Source: an uncultured Bacteroidales bacterium
GTDB taxonomy: Bacteria > Bacteroidota > Bacteroidia > Bacteroidales > Muribaculaceae
Direction of reading: 5' to 3'
DNA: 32,553 nucleotides
Assembly (NCBI GenBank): GCA_949289215.1
Contig: CASENC010000004.1
Coordinates: forward strand, 1-32,553
Part shown: positions 25,399 through 32,553 of the stretch, piece by piece
Numbering within the stretch: the first letter of the stretch is position 1
Layout of the letters: each line of letters opens with the position of its first letter
Notes under the pieces: generated by a model
Seen by the model: only the letters and a program-made list of their open reading frames with translations
Told to the model about the DNA's origin: nothing
Databases searched by the model: none
Translations under genes and position numbers: made by a program

Positions 25399-26925
25399 TT
25401 AATGTTTAAAGTGACGTACGCCGGTCGTAACCATTGCCACACCATTGTTGTTGCAATATTCTATCGACTCATTGTCACGTATCGAACCACCGGGTTGGAT
25501 CACTGCCGTCACACCTGCCTTGTGTGCAATCTCCACGCAATCGCCAAACGGGAAGAAAGCATCCGATGCCATTACAGCACCATTCAAATCAAAGTTGAAG
25601 CTGTGTGCTTTTTCTATAGCCTGCTTCAAGGCATCGACACGTGATGTTTGACCTATGCCACTTGCGCACAATTGCTTGTTCTTGGCAAGGACAATTGCAT
25701 TACTCTTGCTGTGCTTTACTATCTTATTGGCAAAAAGCAAATCTTCAATTTGGCTTGCATCGACAGCCTTAGTAGTGACCTGCTTCAACTCTTCAGGGGT
25801 TTCGATGTGGCTGTCACGCTCTTGGCCCAACGCACCGTTCAAGATAGTACGATATTGCATTGTCGGACGAACAAATGGTTTCTGCACAAGAATTATGCGA
25901 TTTTTCTTTTGTTCAAGTATTTTCAGAGCCTCTTCGCTGTATGAGGGAGCTATGCACACTTCAAAGAATATCTTATGCATCTCCTCGGCAGTTGCTGCAT
26001 CTACTTCGGCATTGGTAATCAGCACACCGCCAAAGGCCGAAACCGGGTCACCGGCAAGCGCATCCTTCCATGCTTCAAGCACAGTGGGACGTGATGCAAA
26101 ACCACAAGCATTGTTGTGCTTCAATATGCCGAAAGATGTCTCGGTGAAATCAGCCATCAAGTTAACGGCAGCATCAATGTCAAGCAGGTTGTTGTAAGAA
26201 ATTTCCTTACCATGCAACTGGGTAAACATTTCATCGAAATCGCCGAAGAAATAACCTTTTTGATGCGGGTTTTCACCATACCGCATAACTTTTGCCCCAT
26301 CTACGGCAAACCGCAGTGCCGACGGTTCATCTTGATCAAAGTAGTTGAAGATGTGGGAATCATATGCGCTCGATACGGCAAATGCTTCTTTGGCAAACCA
26401 ACGGCGGTCTTCTTCGGTAGTGCTTGCTGAACCATATTCCATGAATTTATTGTAAAGCGGCTCATATTGGGCTTTCGATGCCACAATCACTACATCCTTA
26501 TAATTTTTGGCAGCCGCACGTATTAGCGAAATACCGCCTATGTCGATTTTCTCGATAATGTCGGCGTGCGACGCACCCGATGCAACTGTATCTTCAAACG
26601 GATACAAATCGACTATCACAAGGTCGATTTCCGGAATATCATATTTTGCAATTTGCTCCTTGTCTCCTTCATTGTCGCGACGGTTGAGTATGCCACCAAA
26701 CACTTTCGGGTGCAACGTCTTAACCCTGCCGCCTAATATCGACGGATATCCGGTGAGATCCTCCACGGCATCACACTTATATCCTTGCTGTTGTATGAAC
26801 GACTGTGTACCACCTGTCGAAAGCAAGCGTACTCCGTTGTCATTCAATATTTTCAAAATCTTGTCTAAACCATCTTTGTGATAGACAGAAACTAATGCTG
26901 TCTTGATTTGTTTGTTCTCAGCCAT
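25399..26925 (-). CDS. purH: Bifunctional AICAR formyltransferase / IMP cyclohydrolase
   Basis: Carries out the last two steps of IMP synthesis: AICAR is formylated with 10-formyl-THF and the ring is then closed. 508 aa. The N-terminal MGS-like cyclohydrolase domain is recognised by TALVSVYHKDGLDKILKIL and LLSTGGTQSFI, then VEDLTGYPSILGGRVKTLHP. The C-terminal transformylase domain has the Lys-His pair in LKHNNACGF and ends in SDAFFPFGDCVEIAHKAG and VIQPGGSIRDNE. It is the first gene of the minus-strand operon reaching to rodA, linking purine supply and cell elongation in one transcript. Confidence 0.97.
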   Translation of the reverse strand: MAENKQIKTALVSVYHKDGLDKILKILNDNGVRLLSTGGTQSFIQQQGYKCDAVEDLTGYPSILGGRVKTLHPKVFGGILNRRDNEGDKEQIAKYDIPEIDLVIVDLYPFEDTVASGASHADIIEKIDIGGISLIRAAAKNYKDVVIVASKAQYEPLYNKFMEYGSASTTEEDRRWFAKEAFAVSSAYDSHIFNYFDQDEPSALRFAVDGAKVMRYGENPHQKGYFFGDFDEMFTQLHGKEISYNNLLDIDAAVNLMADFTETSFGILKHNNACGFASRPTVLEAWKDALAGDPVSAFGGVLITNAEVDAATAEEMHKIFFEVCIAPSYSEEALKILEQKKNRIILVQKPFVRPTMQYRTILNGALGQERDSHIETPEELKQVTTKAVDASQIEDLLFANKIVKHSKSNAIVLAKNKQLCASGIGQTSRVDALKQAIEKAHSFNFDLNGAVMASDAFFPFGDCVEIAHKAGVTAVIQPGGSIRDNESIEYCNNNGVAMVTTGVRHFKH

Positions 26926-26957
26926 TTTATAAAAATTACTTCTTTATATTTATGCTG

Positions 26958-26965
26958 CAAAATTA
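26958..26965 (-). promoter_or_regulatory. Candidate promoter (-7 box) of the purH-mre operon
   Basis: On the minus strand TAATTTTG (26965-26958) lies 33 nt before the purH ATG. The -33 TTTG at the usual spacing is missing; one occurs about 24 nt upstream. No PurR-like operator was identified. Confidence 0.5.
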
Positions 26966-27077
26966 CTAAATTAACAGCATTATTCATTACAAAAAATCGA
27001 ATAAAATGGCCATCAGTATCTTATTGACTGATTTCCAACGCCATACACTCACCCCCACATATTAATTTGACAATATG

Positions 27078-27109
27078 CTTGCAGCCGACCCGATTTGTAA
27101 TTACTTTTG
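27078..27109 (+). promoter_or_regulatory. Candidate rarA promoter
   Basis: CTTG (27078-27081), 20 nt, then TACTTTTG (27102-27109). It lies downstream of the first in-frame ATG (27075), which means that ATG is not in the mRNA if this promoter is used. Confidence 0.6.
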
Positions 27110-27137
27110 CATCGAAAGGTTGAAAAACAAAACTATC

Positions 27138-28424
27138 GTGTACGAACCATTAGCTGAACGATTGCGACCAAAGTCGCTTGACGAATATATCGGCCAAACG
27201 CACCTTGTCGGCCCGGGAGCAGTGCTACGCAAAATGATTGAATCGGGCAACATTTCCTCATTTATATTATGGGGCCCCCCGGGCGTAGGCAAAACCACGC
27301 TTGCAAAAATCATAGCGGCACAGACACAAGTTCCGTTTTACACTTTGTCGGCAGTGACCTCGGGCGTAAAAGAGGTGCGGGATATCCTTGACCGCTGCAA
27401 GCAAGACGCCATAAGTGTTTTTTCCAAAGGCCGCCCAATCTTGTTCATCGACGAAATACACCGTTTCAACAAGTCGCAGCAAGATTCGCTGCTCGGTGCA
27501 GTGGAACAAGGAATAGTGACCCTGATTGGCGCAACCACCGAGAATCCTTCTTTTGAAGTAATCCGACCGTTATTGTCACGTGCACAAGTCTATGTATTGC
27601 AGCCTCTCGATAAAAACGACTTGCTGAAATTGCTCGACCGCGCCATTACCACCGATAAAATATTTCAAAACCGGGAAGTGCGTATCGAGGAAACCGAGGC
27701 ACTGCTGCGATACTCCGGCGGCGATGCACGCAAATTGCTCAACATCCTTGACCTGATTATGCAATCACTCAGTGCCAACGAGCCATTTGTCATAAACGAT
27801 GCTATCGTCACCGATCGCCTTCAACAAAACCCAATGGCTTTTGACAAAAACGGTGAAATGCACTATGACATTATCTCGGCCTTCATAAAGTCGATACGAG
27901 GCAGCGACCCCGATGCTGCCGTATATTGGCTTGCCCGACTTATCGCCGGAGGCGAAGACCCCAAATTCATTGCACGCCGCCTTGTGATACTTGCAAGTGA
28001 AGATATAGGACTTGCCAATCCCAATGCCTTATTACTTGCCAATGCCACATTTGACGCACTTACAAAAATCGGGTGGCCCGAAGGTCGCATTATCCTCTCG
28101 GAATGTGCCATATACCTTGCAACATCACCTAAAAGCAACTCGGCTTACATGGCTATCAATGCTGCCCTGCAATATGTTCAACAGACGGGCAACCTCCCTG
28201 TTCCGCTGCACTTGCGCAACGCTCCAACCAAGCTGATGGAAGAACTTGGATATGCCAAAGACTACAAATATGCCCACGATTACCCCGGCAATTTTGTACG
28301 CCAAGAGTTCATGCCGCACGAGAGCAAGCACCCCACATTTTATAATCCGGGACAAAATCCTGCCGAATACAAAACAAAAGAACGTATGGACATACTGTGG
28401 GGAAGGCAGCAACCCAAAGAGTAA
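27138..28424 (+). CDS. rarA: Replication-associated recombination protein A (AAA+ ATPase, RarA/MgsA)
   Basis: AAA+ clamp-loader-like ATPase acting at stalled replication forks. With GTG 27138 as start the protein is 428 aa and begins VYEPLAERLRPKSLDEYIGQ, as in Bacteroides homologues. The ATG at 27075 would add 21 residues of no recognisable homology and overlaps the predicted promoter. Motifs are Walker A GPPGVGKT (46-53), Walker B ILFIDEIHRF, sensor 1 LIGATTENPSFEV, the RPLLSRAQVYVL segment, and the C-terminal MgsA domain (GSDPDAAVYWLARLIAGGED). Monocistronic by appearance. Confidence 0.94.
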   Translation: MYEPLAERLRPKSLDEYIGQTHLVGPGAVLRKMIESGNISSFILWGPPGVGKTTLAKIIAAQTQVPFYTLSAVTSGVKEVRDILDRCKQDAISVFSKGRPILFIDEIHRFNKSQQDSLLGAVEQGIVTLIGATTENPSFEVIRPLLSRAQVYVLQPLDKNDLLKLLDRAITTDKIFQNREVRIEETEALLRYSGGDARKLLNILDLIMQSLSANEPFVINDAIVTDRLQQNPMAFDKNGEMHYDIISAFIKSIRGSDPDAAVYWLARLIAGGEDPKFIARRLVILASEDIGLANPNALLLANATFDALTKIGWPEGRIILSECAIYLATSPKSNSAYMAINAALQYVQQTGNLPVPLHLRNAPTKLMEELGYAKDYKYAHDYPGNFVRQEFMPHESKHPTFYNPGQNPAEYKTKERMDILWGRQQPKE

Positions 28425-28484
28425 TGCAAATCGCACTTTTAGAGTATGTTATACATTAATTAGGGATATTTTTCATTAATCCAC

Positions 28485-28515
28485 CTTGCCAAATAGCTTA
28501 ATTTGTGTAACTTTG
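28485..28515 (+). promoter_or_regulatory. Promoter of the etfB-etfA-acyl-CoA dehydrogenase operon
   Basis: CTTG (28485-28488), exactly 19 nt, then TAACTTTG (28508-28515). The leader of about 90 nt before etfB is AT-rich with no clear folded element. Confidence 0.7.
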
Positions 28516-28609
28516 TAAAGTTGAACCGACTCATGGTTTACGCTGCCTGAGCCATTACATAAAGCTTGATTATCAAATAATTAATTTAATATATTAACAT
28601 ATCTATTTT

Positions 28610-29482
28610 ATGAGTTTGAATATCGTTGTCTTGGCAAAACAAGTGCCCGACACTCGTAATGTAGGCAAAGATGCTATGAAAGAAGATGGCACCATCAACC
28701 GTGCCGCACTTCCTGCAATCTTCAACCCCGAAGACCTCAACGCATTGGAACAAGCCCTGCAACTGAAAGAACAAAATCCAGGTTCTACAATCACCATTCT
28801 GACCATGGGTCCTCCACGTGCAGCCGAAATCATTCGCGAAGCAATGTACCGAGGGGCAGATACCGGTATCGTGCTAACCGACCGTGCTTTTGCCGGAGCC
28901 GACACCCTTGCCACTTCCTATGCTTTGTCAGTGGCTATTCGCCACATTGGCAAGTATGATATCATCATCGGCGGCCGTCAAGCCATCGATGGCGATACCG
29001 CACAAGTAGGACCGCAAGTTGCCGAAAAACTCGGCTTGCCACAAGTAACATATGCCGAGGAAGTAAAAGTCGCCGACGGCAAAGCCACCATCAAGCGCCG
29101 CCTTGAACATGGAGTCGAAACCGTAGAATGCCCGTTGCCACTCGTTGTTACTGTAAATGGCTCGGCAACACCATGCCGACCTCGCAACGCTCGACTTGTA
29201 CAAAAATACAAGTATGCCGTTACTCCAAGTGAAAAAGCCACCTTGCCCGAAGAAAAGTCAAAGCTCGTTGATGCACGTCCATACCTCAATTTATATGAAT
29301 GGAGCGCAACTGAAGTAAATGCCGAACCTGAACAAATTGGTTTGGCCGGATCTCCCACAAAAGTTAAGGGCATCGTGAACGTCGTATTCCAAGCCAAAGA
29401 AAGCAAAACGCTTGAAGGCAAGGATGATACAGCTATCGAGGAACTCATAAAAGACCTTATTGCCAACCATACGATAGGCTGA
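28610..29482 (+). CDS. etfB: Electron transfer flavoprotein, beta subunit
   Basis: Smaller subunit of the ETF heterodimer, which accepts electrons from acyl-CoA dehydrogenase. 290 aa, slightly longer than the roughly 250-260 aa of mitochondrial-type EtfB. It opens with NIVVLAKQVPDTRNVGKDAM, contains the nucleotide-site stretch GGRQAIDGDTAQVGPQVAEK and the family signature running through TIKRRLEHGVETVECPLPLV. The nucleotide bound by this subunit is AMP in classical ETF and FAD in bifurcating ETF; I cannot decide which from sequence alone. First gene of a three-gene operon. Confidence 0.95.
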   Translation: MSLNIVVLAKQVPDTRNVGKDAMKEDGTINRAALPAIFNPEDLNALEQALQLKEQNPGSTITILTMGPPRAAEIIREAMYRGADTGIVLTDRAFAGADTLATSYALSVAIRHIGKYDIIIGGRQAIDGDTAQVGPQVAEKLGLPQVTYAEEVKVADGKATIKRRLEHGVETVECPLPLVVTVNGSATPCRPRNARLVQKYKYAVTPSEKATLPEEKSKLVDARPYLNLYEWSATEVNAEPEQIGLAGSPTKVKGIVNVVFQAKESKTLEGKDDTAIEELIKDLIANHTIG

Positions 29483-29528
29483 TTTTCCCATCTCACTCAC
29501 ATTTGTTTAAACACACTTAGAAACAACT

Positions 29529-30557
29529 ATGGCAGATATTAATAATTTAATAGTATATTGCGAATATGAAGATGGCAAAGTGGCCGACATCAGTTTGGAA
29601 CTGCTCACTAAAGGACGCACCCTTGCCACTCAATTAGGCGTGAAACTCGAAGCCCTTGTCATTGGCGATAAGCTTACAGGAATCGAGAACCAGTTATATC
29701 CTTATGGTGTAGATACAGTTTACAAGGTTGAAGATCCGCGCTTGTACCCCTACACCTCTCAGCCCCACGCATCGGTAGTCATAAATCTATTCAAGGAAAT
29801 CAAGCCGCAAGTGTGCCTGATGGGTGCTTCAAGCATCGGTCGCGACTTGGGCCCACGCGTTTCTTCTTCGCTGCACAGCGGATTGACCGCCGACTGTACT
29901 TCTCTCGAAATAGGCGACCATACCGATGCCAAAACAGGTAAGGAATACCACAATTTGCTCTACCAAATCCGTCCGGCTTTCGGTGGCAACATCGTAGCAA
30001 CAATTGTCAACCCCGAGTGCCGCCCACAAATGGCAACCGTGCGCGAAGGTGTGATGAAAAAAGAAATTTTCGATGAAAATTACAAAGGCACAGCTATCGA
30101 CCTTGACGCCAATAAATATGTAAGCGACGCCGATTTCGTGGTAAGCATAATAGATCGCCATATCGAGAAGTCGAAAATCAACATCAAGAATGCTTCGATA
30201 ATTGTTGCCGGTGGATATGGAGTAGGCAGCAAAGAGAATTTCCAAATGCTATTCCAGCTTGCCGAAACACTCGGTGCCGAAGTTGGCGCATCCCGTGCCG
30301 CAGTCGATGCCGGTTTCACCGAACATGAACGTCAAATCGGTCAAACAGGTGTTACGGTTCACCCCAAGCTATATATTGCTTGCGGTATATCGGGACAAAT
30401 ACAGCACATTGCCGGTATGCAAGACAGCTCAATTATCATTTCGATAAACAACGACCCCAAGGCTCCTATCAATACCATCGCCGATTACGTTATCACCGGC
30501 GACATCGAAGAGGTCGTTCCGAAACTTATCAAGTATTACAAAAAGAACTCTAAGTAA
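29529..30557 (+). CDS. etfA: Electron transfer flavoprotein, alpha subunit
   Basis: Larger ETF subunit, 342 aa, holding the FAD that exchanges electrons with partners. The N-terminal Rossmann-like part has GASSIGRDLGPRVSSSLHSG and LTADCTSLEIG. The C-terminal FAD-binding domain carries IVAGGYGVGSKENF, GASRAAVDAGFTEHERQIGQ and the signature YIACGISGQIQHIAGMQDSS. It lies 46 nt after etfB and 20 nt before the dehydrogenase gene, so the three should be made together. No ETF-quinone oxidoreductase is encoded in this window. Confidence 0.96.
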   Translation: MADINNLIVYCEYEDGKVADISLELLTKGRTLATQLGVKLEALVIGDKLTGIENQLYPYGVDTVYKVEDPRLYPYTSQPHASVVINLFKEIKPQVCLMGASSIGRDLGPRVSSSLHSGLTADCTSLEIGDHTDAKTGKEYHNLLYQIRPAFGGNIVATIVNPECRPQMATVREGVMKKEIFDENYKGTAIDLDANKYVSDADFVVSIIDRHIEKSKINIKNASIIVAGGYGVGSKENFQMLFQLAETLGAEVGASRAAVDAGFTEHERQIGQTGVTVHPKLYIACGISGQIQHIAGMQDSSIIISINNDPKAPINTIADYVITGDIEEVVPKLIKYYKKNSK

Positions 30558-30577
30558 ACCTCACATTTACCGAAAAG

Positions 30578-32290
30578 ATGGCTAATTTTTTTAACGACAA
30601 TAAAGACCTGAAGCATCATTTGCACCACCCGTTGATGCAGAAGATTGTTGCATTGAAAGAACGCAACTACACCGATTGCGAAAAATTTGATTATGCTCCC
30701 CTCAACTTCGAGGATGCAATGGATTCTTATGAAAAAGTGCTGGAAATCGCCGGGGAAATCGCCGGGGAAATTGTGGCACAAAATGCCGAAAGCGTTGACC
30801 ACGAAGGGCCACACTTGGTTGACGGCCATGTGGAATATGCCGAAGGCACAAAACAAAACCTTGATGCCCTTGTAAAAGCCGGCTTGATGGGTATTTCACT
30901 TCCTCGCCGTTACAACGGCCTTAACTTCTCTCTCGTTCCTTATATCATGGCTGCCGATATGGTAAGTCGTGCCGATGCCAGTTTCGTAAACATTTGGGGC
31001 TTGCAAGACTGTGCCGAAACAATATATGAATTTGCCAATGAAGACCAACGTCAACGTTTCTTGCCTCGTGTATGCGCCGGCGAAACCATGGCAATGGATC
31101 TTACCGAACCCGATGCCGGTAGCGACTTGCAGGCTGTTATGCTCAAGGCTACCGAAGCCGAAGATGGTACTTGGCGATTAAACGGTGTTAAGCGTTTCAT
31201 CACCAACGGCGACGGACAAATCGGACTTGTATTGGCTCGTTCCGAAGCCGGTTCACATGATGGCCGCGGTCTTTCGATGTTTATCTTCGACCACAAGAAC
31301 GAACCCGGATTGACGGTACGCCGCATCGAAAACAAAATGGGAATCAAGGGGTCGCCAACATGCGAACTTGTATTCAAGAACGTGAAAGCCGAGTTGTGCG
31401 GCTCTCGCCGCATGGGGCTTATCAAATATGTGATGGCTCTTATGAACGGTGCCCGCCTTGGAATTGCAGCACAATCTGTCGGTGTAAGTGAAGCTGCCTA
31501 TCGTGAAGCATACAACTATGCACTCGATCGCCGCCAGTTTGGCAAAGCCATCATTGAATTCCCGGCAGTTGCCGAAATGCTCGCAATGATGAAAGCCAAA
31601 CTCGATGCTTCTCGCTCGTTGCTCTATGAGACAACTCGTTTCGTAGATATGTACAAGACCTACGAAGATATTGCTCGCGAACGCACACTCACTCCCGAGG
31701 AACGCGCCGAAATGAAATATTACTCGAAACTCGCCGATGCTTTCACCCCGATGTCAAAAGGGATGGGCAGTGAATTCTGTAACCAAAACGCATATGACAG
31801 TATCCAGGTTCATGGAGGGTCGGGCTTCATGAAAGATTATGCTTGCGAACGCATCTACCGTGATGCACGCATCACATCGATTTACGAAGGTACCACCCAG
31901 CTACAAGTCGTTGCAGCAATTCGCCACGTGACCACAGGCACATACCTTAACAAGATTAACGAGTATGCAACTGAAACTTACGCCCCCGAATTGAAACCGT
32001 TGCAAGACCGACTCGCTGCAATGACCAAATTGTATGCCGATGCCGTAGATCGCGTAACCACACTTAAGAATACCGAATACACCGATTTCCATGCACGCCG
32101 CATGGTGGAAATGGCCGGACATATTATCATGGGTTACTTATTGCTTGGCGATGCTACCCGCTGTGCCGACTTTATGAAATCGGCCAATATATATGTACGT
32201 TTCGGTGAAGCTGAAGTCAACCGTCATTACAAGTTCATAACCGAATTTGCCCCCGAAGACTTCACCGCCTACTACAAGCACGAAGCATAA
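30578..32290 (+). CDS. Acyl-CoA dehydrogenase family protein, long form (570 aa)
   Basis: FAD enzyme predicted to oxidise an acyl-CoA to the enoyl-CoA and pass electrons to the ETF encoded just upstream. The core (about 50-450) has the N-terminal, middle-barrel and C-terminal domains, including MAMDLTEPDAGSDLQAVMLK (flavin/substrate loop), DRRQFGKAIIEFPAVAEM, QVHGGSGFMKDYACERIYRD and the catalytic base Glu437 in IYEGTTQLQ. Ordinary family members have about 380 residues; here about 120 more follow the core, as in FadE-like long forms. A 12-bp tandem duplication near the start gives EIAGEIAGEI. The substrate is unknown; branched- or medium-chain acyl-CoA are options. Confidence 0.92.
   Translation: MANFFNDNKDLKHHLHHPLMQKIVALKERNYTDCEKFDYAPLNFEDAMDSYEKVLEIAGEIAGEIVAQNAESVDHEGPHLVDGHVEYAEGTKQNLDALVKAGLMGISLPRRYNGLNFSLVPYIMAADMVSRADASFVNIWGLQDCAETIYEFANEDQRQRFLPRVCAGETMAMDLTEPDAGSDLQAVMLKATEAEDGTWRLNGVKRFITNGDGQIGLVLARSEAGSHDGRGLSMFIFDHKNEPGLTVRRIENKMGIKGSPTCELVFKNVKAELCGSRRMGLIKYVMALMNGARLGIAAQSVGVSEAAYREAYNYALDRRQFGKAIIEFPAVAEMLAMMKAKLDASRSLLYETTRFVDMYKTYEDIARERTLTPEERAEMKYYSKLADAFTPMSKGMGSEFCNQNAYDSIQVHGGSGFMKDYACERIYRDARITSIYEGTTQLQVVAAIRHVTTGTYLNKINEYATETYAPELKPLQDRLAAMTKLYADAVDRVTTLKNTEYTDFHARRMVEMAGHIIMGYLLLGDATRCADFMKSANIYVRFGEAEVNRHYKFITEFAPEDFTAYYKHEA
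30743..30766 (+). repeat. 12-bp tandem duplication inside the acyl-CoA dehydrogenase gene
   Basis: GAAATCGCCGGG is repeated exactly twice, followed by a partial third copy, GAAATTG. It codes for EIAG-EIAG-EIV in a helix of the N-terminal region and keeps the frame. Confidence 0.9.
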
Positions 32291-32312
32291 TATACACATC
32301 ACCTGCTTACAA

Positions 32313-32351
32313 AATAAAGCCCCTAACACAGATGTTGCCGGGGGCTTTATT
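32313..32351 (+). terminator. Terminator of the etf-acyl-CoA dehydrogenase operon
   Basis: AATAAAGCCCC (32313-32323) and GGGGCTTTATT (32341-32351) form a perfect 11-bp stem 22 nt past the stop codon. The T-run is short and interrupted (TTTATTCTTAT). Confidence 0.8.
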
Positions 32352-32398
32352 CTTATCTATTGGTGTCCGCTAAAAAATAGTAAGGCGTAAAATTCATG

Positions 32399-32438
32399 TC
32401 CGCAATGCCCATAAACAGGCGTTGCGGATACTTTTTTT
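32399..32438 (+). terminator. Hairpin with T-run near the right-edge element
   Basis: TCCGCAATGCC (32399-32409) pairs with GGCGTTGCGGA (32418-32428), with one G-T pair, and is followed by ACTTTTTTT. It is oriented to stop transcription entering the element from the etf operon side. Confidence 0.7.
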
Positions 32439-32454
32439 GAAAGCCAAGCCCCCG

Positions 32455-32553
32455 TCAGTCAAAAAGTGAGGGTTCCGGAGGGTGTTCCCGTGCATCTTCG
32501 AGTATTTTGACCCAGTCCTTTTCGGGGCATTCAAAGAAGGTGTAGCAGTTGAC
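32455..32553 (-). CDS. C-terminal fragment of an unidentified, possibly transposase, protein
   Basis: The minus strand is open from the window edge to TGA at 32457-32455, giving the last 32 residues: VNCYTFFECPEKDWVKILED and an end EHPPEPSLFD. The composition (aromatic and acidic, with a Pro-rich end) looks like real coding sequence rather than chance. I do not recognise the family. Its position just inside a probable IS end suggests a transposase C-terminus; a cargo or unrelated gene is possible. Confidence 0.4.
   Translation of the reverse strand, partial: VNCYTFFECPEKDWVKILEDAREHPPEPSLFD

Larger units (their letters stand above)
32362..32553. mobile_element. End of a probable insertion sequence, cut by the window edge
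   Basis: GTGTCCGCTAAAAAATAG at about 32364-32381 resembles the ends of the element at 1-138 (both contain TGTCCGnnAAAA). Behind it come a terminator-type hairpin and the 3' end of a gene pointing toward this terminus. That layout (terminal repeat, hairpin, end of the transposase gene) is usual for the right end of an insertion sequence. The family is not identified. Confidence 0.45.

Noticed and set aside
24558-25644. Two long plus-strand frames (181 and 222 residues) opposite mreB.
   Set aside because: Antisense shadows of a full-length, motif-complete MreB and of the 3' end of purH.
1-32553. A new defence, toxin-antitoxin or biosynthetic system.
   Set aside because: All longer genes belong to known housekeeping families; no nuclease, toxin, reverse transcriptase, phage or biosynthetic gene is recognisable. 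Only the small ORF and remnants at 15.3-16.1 kb and the edge elements remain unexplained.

Overview
The window looks like one contig from a gut-type member of Bacteroidales (Bacteroidota), possibly Muribaculaceae; the family assignment is only an inference. The evidence is Bacteroidota-style promoters (TTTG, about 19 nt, TAnnTTTG) in front of many genes, a near absence of Shine-Dalgarno sites, a DUF5606 protein, a stand-alone PASTA protein next to rluD, divergent rpmH/efp, the purH-mreBCD-mrdA-rodA order, and a pseudouridine synthase with a long Tyr/Asn/Gln/Arg/Gly tail. Most of the content is ordinary chromosomal housekeeping. No tRNA, rRNA or CRISPR array was seen.

Layout. 1-138 is a small transposon-like element with inverted ends and no gene. 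171-6197 holds a minus-strand RND efflux operon (periplasmic adaptor, inner-membrane pump, outer-membrane factor) that ends in a strong hairpin. 6285-7379 holds rpmH (minus, only 51 codons) and efp (plus), fired from back-to-back promoters. 7553-12082 holds purB, the repeat-rich RluB-type pseudouridine synthase and asnS. A shared bidirectional terminator separates these from a minus-strand pair of rluD and a PASTA protein (12145-13909). NlpC/P60 and DUF5606 genes follow, also minus.

15081-16377 is the accessory-looking island. It has a 54-residue small ORF, a 47-nt near-palindrome resembling abutted IS ends, a 68-nt imperfect hairpin, and a frameshifted remnant that resembles a protein of Bacteroidetes conjugative elements. 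Then come a dipeptidyl peptidase IV gene and miaA on plus. miaA overlaps tail-to-tail the end of a long minus-strand operon, purH-mreB-mreC-mreD-mrdA-rodA, which couples the last steps of purine synthesis to the cell-elongation machinery. rarA follows on plus. The last block is etfB-etfA-acyl-CoA dehydrogenase, an electron-transfer flavoprotein module that ends in a terminator. The right edge (32362-32553) holds the end of a second mobile element with the last 32 codons of an unidentified gene.

Both contig edges carry a TGTCCGnnAAAA motif, so the assembly probably breaks at related repeats. I did not find a clear new defence or metabolic system. The best leads are the intrinsically disordered tail on the rRNA pseudouridine synthase, the small ORF and remnants at 15.3-16.1 kb, the gene-less element at the left edge, and several hairpins inside or between housekeeping genes.
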